Of a stretch of DNA of 64,000 nt, positions 1 through 7,776 are shown one piece after another. Where the stretch lies: positions 1-64,000 of the forward strand of contig CANQDA010000020.1 in NCBI GenBank assembly GCA_947591155.1, in the 5' to 3' direction. Position 1 is the stretch's first letter; each line of letters opens with the position of its first letter. The DNA comes from an uncultured Lachnospiraceae bacterium (lineage in GTDB: Bacteria; Bacillota; Clostridia; Lachnospirales; Lachnospiraceae). The translations under genes were made by a program, and so were the position numbers. The notes beneath the pieces are model-generated. The model saw only the letters and a program-made list of their open reading frames with translations, did no database searches and had not been told where the DNA came from.

Positions 1-169
1 AGATCATTATACCTCAGGGGACCAATACTCTTTTATTTATTTTTTATCAACTGACAATATCTTTACTCCAACTATGGACTTTTCGTGTGATTTGTAAATT
101 TCTAACAATATGCAAATGAAACCGTTTTCGTAGCCCCAAAAAAGCCCGTGTAAATTGTCATTTTGCACA

Positions 170-203
170 AAAAAAGAGACTGCCGCAGAGCTGCAGCAGC
201 CTC
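170..203 (-). terminator. Rho-independent terminator of the NlpC/P60 gene
   Basis: On the minus strand an 8-bp stem (GAGGCTGC with GCAGTCTC, one G-U pair) closes a GC-rich loop and is followed by a run of T. It lies about 30 bases after the stop codon of the NlpC/P60 gene. The rest of positions 1-230 shows no gene. Confidence 0.75.
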
Positions 204-230
204 AAAAGTCCTTTCCTATATTTATGTATC

Positions 231-1892
231 TCAGTCCTGGATCACACGCGTCGCCCACACGGCGTTCCCGCCGATCCCGGAGGTGATGATGCCCACCCGG
301 CGTCCGGCCGCGTGGACCACCTGTCCGCCGCCGATGTACATGCTGACGTGGTACACATAACCGTTGCGCGCGTAGAAGATCAGATCGCCCGGCTCCGCGG
401 ACTCGATCGGGATCTGCATCCCGTACTGTGCCTGATCCTCCGCCACACGCGGCAGCGAGTAACCGAAATAGGAGTAGACGCTCTGCACGAAACCGGAGCA
501 GTCCGCGCCCTGCGTCAGGCTTGTGCCGCCCCAGACATACGGGTTCCCGACAAACTGCAGAGCAAACCTGACCATCGCCTCGCGCGTCTTGGCGGCCTGC
601 GACGCCTCCTGCACAGAGGTCAGCGTGAAGTAGCAGGCCTTGTTGTCCTCCGGCTCCACCAGCACGTCGGCGAGCGGCATGTTCTTCTCGCCCGTGTCGG
701 ACACCGTCCGGGCAGCTTTCTTCCCCGTCACCAGATCCTTCTTCTCCACGAATCCTCTCGCGTCGCCCGACTCGACAAACGCCCAGCTATCGTCCGCGTC
801 CGCAAGAATATAGCAGAGATCTCCTTCCGACAAGGTCCCGACCTCTCTGGCAGAATCCTTCTTCTGCTCGTAGATGTTCACCTCGCCGGACGCGAGCGCG
901 TATTCCGGAGAAGCCATGACGTCCTGAATCGTCGTGTGCGTGTAGGTGAACGCCTCGTTGTCCGTGCGCGCCAACAGCAGCCGCGCGGCGGAGAGCTCGT
1001 CCATACCCTTGATCTTCACGATACGCTCAGCCACCTCGTCCGCGACGACGTCCTCGCTTCGAACAAATCCGCGCACATTTCCGGACTCTATGTAATACCA
1101 GTCGTCCTTCTGATCGTCCAGAATATAGCAGCAGCCGTAATAGTTCAGCGTGCCGACTTCCCTGGCGTCCTCATCTTTCTCCTCATATACCGTAGCGCCG
1201 TCCGAATTGCTCACGATCGCGTAGCGCTTGTCCACCTTCGTGAAGCGGAATTCCTTCTCGATGTCCGGCGGGATCACGATCGTCTGACGCGCGATCAGCT
1301 CCTCGTTGGTAATGAAATCGCTCTCCGGTTCAAGCTCGGTTTCTTCTATGATCTCATCTATGATATCTGCCTCGAGACCTGCCTCCGTGGGAGCCGTCTC
1401 CGTAGGAACCGTCTCTGTAGGAACCGTCTCGACCGGCGCGGCGGGCGTCGTCCCCTCTGTCGCTGCGGTCTCCGAACTCCCGGTCTCTGTGCCTCCTGAG
1501 CCCTCCGTGCTCCCGGAATCGCCAGTACTGCCGGAATCCCCTGTGCTCCCGGAATCCTCTGTACTCCCGGTGTCTCCCGTGTTGCCGGAATCTCCTGTAC
1601 TGCCGGAGTCTCCCGAACCGCCCTGGTTCCCGGAATCACCGGGGTTCGTCTGCGGCGGATCCGTCTGTGGAGGGTCGGTCTGCGGCGGATCCGTCTGTCC
1701 GCCGGAATCTCCCGGATTCGTCTCCCCCGGCTGTGAACCTGTCTCGCCGCCGGTCTCCTCGCTCAGCGGGCTGAGTCCGTCCGCCGATTCGGCCAACACA
1801 TAGTTCATACGACAATAGTCACTGCCTACGCCCTGCGCCGCTACCGCGAGCGCCGCGGCCAGAACCGCAGTGAGCAATGTTTTTCTTCTCAT
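231..1892 (-). CDS. Secreted NlpC/P60 cell-wall endopeptidase with SH3 domains
   Basis: A 553-aa exported peptidoglycan hydrolase, expected to cut stem-peptide bonds of the cell wall. Residues 1-20 form a signal peptide (MRRKTLLTAVLAAALAVAAQ). Residues 40-170 are a low-complexity Gly/Ser/Asp/Thr/Pro linker. Two bacterial SH3-like domains follow at about 210-265 and 320-375. The last 115 residues are the NlpC/P60 domain. Catalytic Cys465 lies in GADCSGFV, His515 in YHVSMY and His527 in VVHAAG, so the triad looks intact. The start has AAGGGGAT as ribosome site. The gene is a single unit with its own promoter and terminator, and a WalR-like box upstream fits control by the wall-stress system WalKR. 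Family assignment is firm; the exact bond cleaved is not known. Confidence 0.92.
   Translation of the reverse strand: MRRKTLLTAVLAAALAVAAQGVGSDYCRMNYVLAESADGLSPLSEETGGETGSQPGETNPGDSGGQTDPPQTDPPQTDPPQTNPGDSGNQGGSGDSGSTGDSGNTGDTGSTEDSGSTGDSGSTGDSGSTEGSGGTETGSSETAATEGTTPAAPVETVPTETVPTETAPTEAGLEADIIDEIIEETELEPESDFITNEELIARQTIVIPPDIEKEFRFTKVDKRYAIVSNSDGATVYEEKDEDAREVGTLNYYGCCYILDDQKDDWYYIESGNVRGFVRSEDVVADEVAERIVKIKGMDELSAARLLLARTDNEAFTYTHTTIQDVMASPEYALASGEVNIYEQKKDSAREVGTLSEGDLCYILADADDSWAFVESGDARGFVEKKDLVTGKKAARTVSDTGEKNMPLADVLVEPEDNKACYFTLTSVQEASQAAKTREAMVRFALQFVGNPYVWGGTSLTQGADCSGFVQSVYSYFGYSLPRVAEDQAQYGMQIPIESAEPGDLIFYARNGYVYHVSMYIGGGQVVHAAGRRVGIITSGIGGNAVWATRVIQD
1484..1700 (-). repeat. Coding repeat: DPPQT and GDSGST linker units
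   Basis: Codon-level tandem repeats in the NlpC/P60 gene encode three TDPPQ units, then runs of DSGSTG and DSGSTE, followed by VPTET repeats nearer the SH3 domains. They form a flexible wall-spanning linker. Copy number in such tracts can vary by slippage. Confidence 0.85.
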
Positions 1893-1954
1893 TTTTATCC
1901 CCTTTTTGTATTGCTGCTCCCCATAAAACCCTTGTTTCCCAAACTTGGTTTTTT

Positions 1955-1983
1955 ATTTTAACACACAACTCCTAAATTGTAAA
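1955..1983 (-). promoter_or_regulatory. Sigma-A promoter of the NlpC/P60 gene
   Basis: On the minus strand TTTACA (1978-1983) is spaced 17 bases from TAAAAT (1955-1960). The start codon lies about 60 bases downstream. Confidence 0.7.
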
Positions 1984-2000
1984 GCTTATTTGGCAGTTCC

Positions 2001-2017
2001 TGTAATATTTTCGTAAT
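2001..2017 (+). promoter_or_regulatory. WalR-like box upstream of the wall hydrolase promoter
   Basis: TGTAAT-N5-CGTAAT matches the WalR consensus TGTWAH-N5-TGTWAH at 11 of 12 fixed positions. It sits 17 bases upstream of the -35 of a wall hydrolase gene, a usual place for an activator site. The function is inferred. Confidence 0.4.
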
Positions 2018-2051
2018 ATTTCCTCCGGGTATCGCTCCTTGTCCTCCCCTG

Positions 2052-3488
2052 TTATTTCGACCAGGTGCGCCGCGCGAAGAGCACGAGCACCGGGAACAGC
2101 TCCAGTCTTCCGGCCAGCATGTCGAAGGTCAAAACCAGCTTGGAGAAGTTCGAGTACGCCGCGAAATTTCCGGTCGGGCCTACCATCTCCAGTCCGGGGC
2201 CGATGTTGTTGATCGTCGCGGCCACCGCCGTAAAGTTCGTCGTGAAGTCGAAATTGTCGATCGAGATCAGCAGCACCGAGAGCGCGAAGATGATCACGTA
2301 GGACGCCAGGAAGACGTTCACGGCACGGAGCACGTTGTGCTCGACCACTCTGCCGTCCATCTTCACCTTCTTTACGTGATGCGGGTGCACGACCACGTCG
2401 AGCTCCTTCGCGATCGACTTGAACAGGATGATGATGCGCGACACCTTCATACCGCCGCCCGTGCTCCCCGCGCAGGCGCCGATGAACATGAGCATCACGA
2501 GGATCGTCTTCGAAAACGACGGCCAGAGGTTGAAGTCGGTCGTGGCGAAGCCGGTCGTCGTGATGATCGATCCCACCTGAAACGCCGCCTGCTGGAACGC
2601 CTTCGCCGCATTCTCGAACATCCCGGAGATGTTGATCGTGATCAGCACGATTGACGCGAGGATGACGCCGAGGTACACGCGCACCTCGCTCATCTTAAGC
2701 GCTTCCTTCGGCTTGCGGCACGCGATGAAGAAATACGCGTTGAAGTTGACGCCGAAGAGGATCATGAACACGGTGACGACCACCTGCAGGTAGGTCGAAT
2801 AGCCGCCGATGCTGTCGTTGCGGACGCCGAAACCGCCGGTGCCGGCCGTGCCGAATACCGTCGTCAGCGCGTCAAACACGGGCATGCCGCCGATCAGCAG
2901 GAAAAAGAGCTGCGCGATGCTCAGCACCAGGTACATCTTGTAGAGCAGCACCGCGGTCGCCTTCACCTTCGGGACCAGCTTGCCCACGGATGGGCCCGGG
3001 CTCTCCGCCTTCATCATATACATGTTCGTGCCGCCGGCGAGCGGCAGCAGCGCCATCAGAAACACGAGCACGCCCATGCCGCCGATCCAGTGCGTGAAGC
3101 TGCGCCAGAACAGCAGACAGTGTGGCATGGATTCCACCTCCGGAAGGATGCTCGACCCGGTCGTCGTGAAGCCGGACACCGTCTCGAACAGCGCGTCGAT
3201 GTAGGACGGGATCGCGCCCGCCACCACGAACGGCAGCGCCCCGAACATACTGAGCACGACCCAGCACAGCGCGACGGCCACAAAGCCTTCCTTCGCGTAC
3301 ATGCTCTTGTCGGTCAGCTTTCTCCTTGTGAGCAGCCAGCCGACGAGCAGGCAGAGCAGGGCGCACAGCAGCAGGGAAAATCCCGCCTTCTCCCGGTAGA
3401 CCACCGCCACCAGGCAGGCAGGCGCCATGAGCGCCGCCTCGATCACCAGCACCCAGCCTATGATATTTCGAATGATCTTGTGATTCAT
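2052..3488 (-). CDS. trkH: TrkH-type potassium transporter, membrane subunit
   Basis: A 478-aa polytopic membrane protein of the TrkH/KtrB family that brings in K+ with H+ or Na+. The four pore-loop signatures are visible in order: TTGSS, GTAGTGGFG, TTTGFATTDF and NNIGPGL, each contributing a selectivity-filter glycine. Length and topology fit a full-size family member. It lies 18 bases after trkA, whose product is the cytoplasmic gate that controls this channel, and both are driven from the promoter ahead of the aminotransferase gene. The ribosome site before the ATG is weak, so it may depend on coupling to trkA translation. Confidence 0.93.
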   Translation of the reverse strand: MNHKIIRNIIGWVLVIEAALMAPACLVAVVYREKAGFSLLLCALLCLLVGWLLTRRKLTDKSMYAKEGFVAVALCWVVLSMFGALPFVVAGAIPSYIDALFETVSGFTTTGSSILPEVESMPHCLLFWRSFTHWIGGMGVLVFLMALLPLAGGTNMYMMKAESPGPSVGKLVPKVKATAVLLYKMYLVLSIAQLFFLLIGGMPVFDALTTVFGTAGTGGFGVRNDSIGGYSTYLQVVVTVFMILFGVNFNAYFFIACRKPKEALKMSEVRVYLGVILASIVLITINISGMFENAAKAFQQAAFQVGSIITTTGFATTDFNLWPSFSKTILVMLMFIGACAGSTGGGMKVSRIIILFKSIAKELDVVVHPHHVKKVKMDGRVVEHNVLRAVNVFLASYVIIFALSVLLISIDNFDFTTNFTAVAATINNIGPGLEMVGPTGNFAAYSNFSKLVLTFDMLAGRLELFPVLVLFARRTWSK

Positions 3489-3506
3489 ATCTGTCGTCCC
3501 CGCCGT

Positions 3507-4862
3507 CTATTTCTCCAGAATGTCCTGAATGTCGTTCAAACCGCTAAACTGTGTGATCACGATAATTCCGTCGCCTTCCTGTATCGTGTCGGAACCGCGC
3601 GGGATGATCACCTGCCCCTTCCTGCTGATGCTCGCAATCAGGATTCCCTTGCGGATCTTCAGATCCTGAAGCGGGATGTCCGTCACGCGGGATTTGCTGC
3701 GGATCATGAACTCCAACGCCTCTGCCTTGCCGTTGATGATCTTGTGAAGCGTCTCGACGTTGCTGCCGGACGCGTTCTTCATGGATCGGACATAGCGGAT
3801 GATGTGCTCCGCCGTAATGTCCTTCGGATGGATCACCGTGTCGAGATCCAGCTCGTTGATCACCTCGTCGAACACGGCGCGGTTGATCTTCGTGACCTGC
3901 TTCATGTTGCCAATCTTCCGGGCAAACAGGGAGATCAGGATGTTCTCCTCATCGATATTGGTCAGCGCGGCAAAGCTCTCGTACTTGTCGATCTTCTCCT
4001 CCATCAGCAGATCCTTGTCCGTGCCGTCCCCATGGACGATCGTGGCCTTCGGAAGCATGTCGGAGAGCTGTTCGCAGCGCTTCAGATCCTTCTCAATCAG
4101 CTTAACGCGCGCGCCGAGGGAGAGCATCATCTTCGCCAGATAATAGGCGACGGAGCTTCCGCCGACGATCATCAGACTCTTCACCTGGTTCGTGACGATC
4201 CCCGCACGGTGGAAAAACTCGTTGGCGTCCGCCGTCGTGCCGACGACAGAGACGAGATCCCTCGCCTGCAGGACAAACGTCCCGTCCGGAATAAATACCT
4301 CCTCGCCGCGCTCCACTACGCAGATCAGAACGTTCTGTCCGCTTGTAAACAAGTCGGAGATCTTTGTGTTGTTCAAAGTGGACTGCTCTGAGACACGGAA
4401 TTTCAGCAGATCGACCCTGCTCTTCGAGAAGGAGTTTACCTCGATCGCGGAGGGGAATTTCAGCACCTTCGCGATCTCCCGCGCCGCCGTGAATTCCGGG
4501 TTGATCACCATCGCCAGACCGAGCTCTTCCTTGATGAAGCCGAGCTCCTTGCTGTACTCCGGATTGCGCACGCGCGCGATCGTGTGGCAGTTGCCGGCCT
4601 TCTTCGCGATCAGGCAGCAGAGCAGGTTCAGCTCGTCCGAGCCGGTCACGGCGATCAGCAGATCTGCCTGTCCGATGCCTGCCTCCATCTGCACGGAATA
4701 GCTCGCGCCGTTCCCCAGGATCCCCATGAGGTCATAGAGGCTCGCGACCTCCTCGACGACGTCCTCTCTCCGGTCGATCGCCGTAATGTCGTTGCCCTCG
4801 CGGCTCAGCTCGATCGCGAGCGACTGGCCCACCTTGCCGAGGCCTACAATGATGATCTTCAT
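3507..4862 (-). CDS. trkA: TrkA potassium uptake regulatory protein
   Basis: A 451-aa cytosolic protein made of two tandem RCK units (Rossmann fold plus TrkA_C) that binds nucleotides and gates TrkH. The first Rossmann motif is VGLGKVGQSLA at the N-terminus; a second, degenerate one (VGGSSVAYYLA) begins near residue 233. Double-length TrkA proteins of this kind are normal for the Trk system. The ATG overlaps the stop of the aminotransferase gene by four bases (ATGA), so the two are translationally coupled. Nothing in the gene looks damaged. Confidence 0.93.
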   Translation of the reverse strand: MKIIIVGLGKVGQSLAIELSREGNDITAIDRREDVVEEVASLYDLMGILGNGASYSVQMEAGIGQADLLIAVTGSDELNLLCCLIAKKAGNCHTIARVRNPEYSKELGFIKEELGLAMVINPEFTAAREIAKVLKFPSAIEVNSFSKSRVDLLKFRVSEQSTLNNTKISDLFTSGQNVLICVVERGEEVFIPDGTFVLQARDLVSVVGTTADANEFFHRAGIVTNQVKSLMIVGGSSVAYYLAKMMLSLGARVKLIEKDLKRCEQLSDMLPKATIVHGDGTDKDLLMEEKIDKYESFAALTNIDEENILISLFARKIGNMKQVTKINRAVFDEVINELDLDTVIHPKDITAEHIIRYVRSMKNASGSNVETLHKIINGKAEALEFMIRSKSRVTDIPLQDLKIRKGILIASISRKGQVIIPRGSDTIQEGDGIIVITQFSGLNDIQDILEK

Positions 4863-6046
4863 AAGCTGTATTCCTCCGCCAATTTCTTAAACTCCGGCAG
4901 CGCGTTCTGGATCGTCTCGTAGGAGACGCAGTACGCGAGCCGCACGTAGCCGGGGCAGGCGAACGAGCTGCCCGGCACCATCAGGATATGGTATTTCTTC
5001 GCGGCCGCCACGAACGCTTTCTCGTCCTCCACCGGGGACTTGAGCCACAGGTAGAAGGCGCCTTCCGGGCGCACGCAGGTGAAGCCGAAGCCGGTCAGCC
5101 CGTCGTAGAGAGCCTTGCGGTTCCGGTCGTAATAGTCCAGATCTACTTCAGCATCGACGCACTTCGCGACGGCGAGCTGGATCAGGGACGGCGCGTTCAC
5201 ACAGCCGCTGATGCGGTTCGCGATCGTCGCTGCGGCGATCGTGTCCTCGCTTTCCTCCACCTCGTCGGGGATCACGACGTAGCCGATACGCTCGCCCGGA
5301 AGGGAGAGGGATTTGCTGTAGGAGTAGACCACCATCGTATTGCCGTAATATTTCGTGACGAACGGCACTTTCGCCCCGTCGAACGCAAGCTCGCGGTACG
5401 GCTCATCCGAGAGCAGGTAGATCGCGTGTCCGTATTCCTGCTGCTTCTTCGAAAGGATCGCGGCAAGCGCTTTTATGGTCTCCTCGGAAAAGACGACGCC
5501 CGTCGGATTGTGCGGGTTGTTGATGATGACCGCCTTCGTCTTCGGGGAGAGCTTGCGCTCAAAGTCCGTAAGGTTTAGCTGGAAGGTCTTCGTATCCGGA
5601 TCCACCTGCACGAGCACTCCGTCGTAGTTGCCGATGTACGCGCCGTACTCCAGAAAATACGGGGCGAAGACGATCACTTCGTCGCCCGGGTTCACGAGCG
5701 TCTTCAGGCAGACGTTGAGGCCGCTGCCCGCACCCACGGTCATGATCAGATTGTTCTCCGTGAAGCGCGTCCCGAAGCGCGCGTTCAGATTGTCCGCGAT
5801 CGCTTTCCGAACATGCGGAAATCCGGCATTGCTCATATATCCATGCACAAATACCGGATCCTCCTCGTCGAGAATGGAGACGATTGCGTCCCGGATCTTC
5901 GCCGGAGCCGGAACGTTCGGATTGCCAAGGCTGAAATCGTAGACCTTGTCCGCGCCGAACTCGGCCGCCATTCTCTTTCCCTCTTCAAACATAGCCCGGA
6001 TCGCAGAATTGTTCTGCAGGAAGGGCTTCATCTTTTCCGAAATCAT
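4859..6046 (-). CDS. Class I/II PLP-dependent aminotransferase
   Basis: A 395-aa fold-type I aminotransferase of the aspartate aminotransferase superfamily. The PLP-binding lysine is in SYSKSLSLPGERIGYV. The NPHNPTG motif that positions the cofactor ring is intact. The start at 6046 (MISEKMKPF) follows GAGGAAAAAGCT. An in-frame ATG at 6076 is ruled out because the promoter -10 lies at 6080-6085, placing transcription start near 6073. The substrate cannot be read from sequence; aspartate or an aromatic amino acid is usual. It is the first gene of the trkA-trkH operon, a link to K+ uptake with no obvious metabolic reason. Confidence 0.88.
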   Translation of the reverse strand: MISEKMKPFLQNNSAIRAMFEEGKRMAAEFGADKVYDFSLGNPNVPAPAKIRDAIVSILDEEDPVFVHGYMSNAGFPHVRKAIADNLNARFGTRFTENNLIMTVGAGSGLNVCLKTLVNPGDEVIVFAPYFLEYGAYIGNYDGVLVQVDPDTKTFQLNLTDFERKLSPKTKAVIINNPHNPTGVVFSEETIKALAAILSKKQQEYGHAIYLLSDEPYRELAFDGAKVPFVTKYYGNTMVVYSYSKSLSLPGERIGYVVIPDEVEESEDTIAAATIANRISGCVNAPSLIQLAVAKCVDAEVDLDYYDRNRKALYDGLTGFGFTCVRPEGAFYLWLKSPVEDEKAFVAAAKKYHILMVPGSSFACPGYVRLAYCVSYETIQNALPEFKKLAEEYSL

Positions 6047-6079
6047 AGCTTTTTCCTCGTTTCTGTATTTATCCAAATC

Positions 6080-6108
6080 ATTATAGTCTTAGCAAACTGT
6101 ACTGTCAA
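6080..6108 (-). promoter_or_regulatory. Consensus promoter of the aminotransferase-trkA-trkH operon
   Basis: On the minus strand TTGACA (6103-6108), 17 bases, then TATAAT (6080-6085): a perfect sigma-A consensus. It fixes the downstream start codon at 6046. Confidence 0.9.
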
Positions 6109-6200
6109 CTGCCTTATCCAACTGTCGACACTAAGCAAAAGTTTATTAGCAAATTTAACTCATGTATTTTTATTTTAGAGATATTCTACACAGTTCATTA

Positions 6201-6229
6201 TTGCGATTATATATTATTTGTTGTATGAT
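6201..6229 (+). promoter_or_regulatory. Promoter of the Fst-like toxin mRNA (RNA I)
   Basis: TTGCGA (6201-6206), 17 bases, TATGAT (6224-6229). Transcription would start near 6236 and reach the terminator at 6450, giving an RNA of about 215 nt. In the leader, CGCCCC (6241-6246) can pair with GGGGTG (6265-6270), which would hide the ribosome-binding site. Confidence 0.7.
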
Positions 6230-6268
6230 TATGTCGTTACCGCCCCAATACTGGTGACAGAGAGGGGG

Positions 6269-6298
6269 TGATCGTGTGAATGGTTTTTTTACTTTCGT
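6269..6298 (+). repeat. Direct repeat a, over the toxin start codon
   Basis: A 30-bp segment running from the end of the ribosome site through the GTG start into codon 8 of the toxin. It matches 6450-6479 at 27 of 30 positions; all three mismatches are adjacent. Confidence 0.9.
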
Positions 6299-6368
6299 AA
6301 TCGCTGTCGCGGCTGGTGTAACTTGTCACTACATCATCAAGTGGTTAGACAGCAAGATTGAACGGTAA
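6276..6368 (+). CDS. Fst-like type I membrane toxin, 30 aa
   Basis: A 30-codon gene with a GTG start five bases after an excellent ribosome site (GAGGGGGTGATC). The product begins VNGFFTFVIAVAAGVTCHYI and ends IKWLDSKIER: one membrane helix, then a Trp-Leu-Asp turn and a charged tail. This is the pattern of the Fst family of type I toxins from Gram-positive plasmids and chromosomes, short peptides that damage the cell's own membrane. The surroundings support this strongly: own promoter, convergent antisense RNA, shared terminator, and a repeat of the translation start region inside the antisense RNA. Family assignment rests on pattern and architecture rather than on a database match. It could also be a membrane peptide with another role. 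Confidence 0.8.
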   Translation: MNGFFTFVIAVAAGVTCHYIIKWLDSKIER

Positions 6369-6404
6369 CTGGCCCGAACGGTTTACCTCTCCGCAAAAGA
6401 GGAA

Positions 6405-6450
6405 GGGACCCCGGATGTATCGCAACTACATCCGGGGTCCCGCCCTTTTT
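6405..6450. terminator. Shared bidirectional terminator of toxin mRNA and antisense RNA
   Basis: A perfect 15-bp stem (6405-6419 with 6427-6441) closes the 7-base loop TCGCAAC. On the plus strand CGCCCTTTTT follows; on the minus strand TTCCTCTTTT follows, so both convergent transcripts can end here and share the hairpin. Confidence 0.9.
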
Positions 6451-6479
6451 GATCGTGTGAATATATTTTTTACTTTCGT
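6450..6479 (+). repeat. Direct repeat b, inside the antisense RNA
   Basis: The second copy of the 30-bp repeat found at 6269-6298. On the minus strand it lies within the first 35 bases of the antisense RNA. Confidence 0.9.
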
Positions 6480-6489
6480 GTCTGTCGAC

Positions 6490-6518
6490 ATTATAGCATA
6501 TGCCATTTTGAATTGCAA
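6490..6518 (-). promoter_or_regulatory. Strong promoter of the antisense RNA
   Basis: On the minus strand TTGCAA (6513-6518), 17 bases, TATAAT (6490-6495), preceded by TGC (extended -10). It is closer to consensus than the toxin promoter, as expected for an antitoxin RNA made in excess. Confidence 0.85.
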
Positions 6519-6568
6519 TATACAAATTTCGGCGTCTGCCTAATACGTTCTCGCAAAGACTCTCAGAA

Positions 6569-7681
6569 TTATTCAAACGGGAAGCGAAATTGCGTGAGTC
6601 CGAAGCGGTCGCGCAGTCCGGTGAGCTCCTTCTGGACGGCTTCGCCGACCGGCACGCCCTTGTCCTTGCGGAACTGCCAGACCTCGTACTCCTTCTCCCC
6701 CGCCGTGTAGATGCGGTCGCAGCCCGGCGCTTTCTCGGAGGCGCGCAGCTCGCGCAGGATATTCCCGGCGGTCTTTTTGAAGGACTCAGCGCCCATGAAG
6801 GCTTCCGTGTCGATCGCGATGAAGAAATGGCCGAGCGGATACGGGATCTTGTTGCCGTCCGCATCGAAGCCGGAGAGCATGCGCAGGTAACTGCCGGCCT
6901 GAAGCGCCGCGGATAGAATCTCCACCACGGTCGCGTAGCCGTAGCCCTTGTAGCCTGCGAGCTCGTCGCCGATCCCGCCGAGCGGGGCCAATGCGGCGCG
7001 CTTCTCGTTCAGCGCATTCAGAATATCCTCGCTGTCCGTCATCGGCTTTCCGTCGCGGCCGATCACCATGCCTGCGGGCGTCGGAAGTCCGGCGCGCGCG
7101 AAGTATTCAATCTTGCCCCTCTGGGAGATCGAGGTCGCGCAGTCCAGCACGAACGGGAACTCCTCGTCCGTCGGCATGCCGAAGGTGATCGGGTTCGTCC
7201 CCAGCATATTTTCCACGCCGAAGGTCGGCGCGATCGACGGGCGGGCGTTCGTACCCGTGATGCCGATCATGTTGTTCTTCGTCGCCATCGTCGCGTAATA
7301 GCCCGCGATCCCGTAGTGCGTCGAATTGCGCACGGCCACCATGCCCATGCCGTACTGTTTCGCCTTGTCGATCGCCATCTGCATGGACTTCGTCCCGACG
7401 ACCATACCCATACCGTTGTGTCCGTCCACGACCGCCGTGGTCGGCGTCTCGCGCACGACCTCAAACTCTGTCACCGGGTTTAAGATACCGGCGTCGATGC
7501 GGTCGATATAGATCGGCTTGAAGCGATTGCAGCCGTGGCTCTCAATGCCGCGGCGATCGCTCTCCAGAAGCACTTCTGTGCAGACCTTCGCGTCCGCCTC
7601 CGGCACTCCCTCTTTCTGAAATACCTGTTCCATGAAGTCCCGCATCAGCTCCCACGGGACGAAAGGTCTGGTTTCCTGCAT
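6569..7681 (-). CDS. Ldh2-family NAD(P)-dependent malate/lactate/ureidoglycolate dehydrogenase
   Basis: A 370-aa oxidoreductase of the malate/L-lactate dehydrogenase (YlbC/YjmC/AllD) family, whose fold differs from the classical Rossmann LDH. Members reduce 2-keto acids or imino acids with NAD(P)H. The NSTHYGIAGYYA motif holds the family's catalytic histidine, and GTNPITFGMPTDEEFPFVLDCATS is split between nucleotide and substrate contacts. The start at 7681 (MQETRPF) is chosen because CAGGAGGAATTGCAT precedes it; an in-frame ATG 54 bases earlier lacks a ribosome site. The substrate is unknown. It follows yqeY in the same direction. Confidence 0.88.
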   Translation of the reverse strand: MQETRPFVPWELMRDFMEQVFQKEGVPEADAKVCTEVLLESDRRGIESHGCNRFKPIYIDRIDAGILNPVTEFEVVRETPTTAVVDGHNGMGMVVGTKSMQMAIDKAKQYGMGMVAVRNSTHYGIAGYYATMATKNNMIGITGTNARPSIAPTFGVENMLGTNPITFGMPTDEEFPFVLDCATSISQRGKIEYFARAGLPTPAGMVIGRDGKPMTDSEDILNALNEKRAALAPLGGIGDELAGYKGYGYATVVEILSAALQAGSYLRMLSGFDADGNKIPYPLGHFFIAIDTEAFMGAESFKKTAGNILRELRASEKAPGCDRIYTAGEKEYEVWQFRKDKGVPVGEAVQKELTGLRDRFGLTQFRFPFE

Positions 7682-7776
7682 ATGCAATTCCTCCTGTATT
7701 CTTGTCCTGGACGGAAGCGTGCGGTACCAAATCATGCGCTTCCTGTCCTTTGTATATCACATATCTACGACTGCAT

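Larger units (their letters stand above)
6395..6483 (-). ncRNA. Antisense RNA II of the Fst-like locus
   Basis: A predicted RNA of about 89 nt, starting near 6483 and ending in T-rich sequence (TTCCTCTTTT, minus strand, to about 6395) after the shared hairpin. Its 5' part is the complement of direct repeat b and can therefore pair in trans with the toxin ribosome site and start codon. Its 3' part is complementary to the toxin mRNA terminator. This is the arrangement known for RNA II of the pAD1 par locus. It is inferred from sequence; ends are approximate. Confidence 0.75.

Noticed and set aside
6337..6864. 175-codon minus-strand frame across the toxin locus
   Set aside because: It crosses the end of the dehydrogenase gene and the terminator hairpin in another frame, and its product is Arg/Ser-rich shadow sequence.
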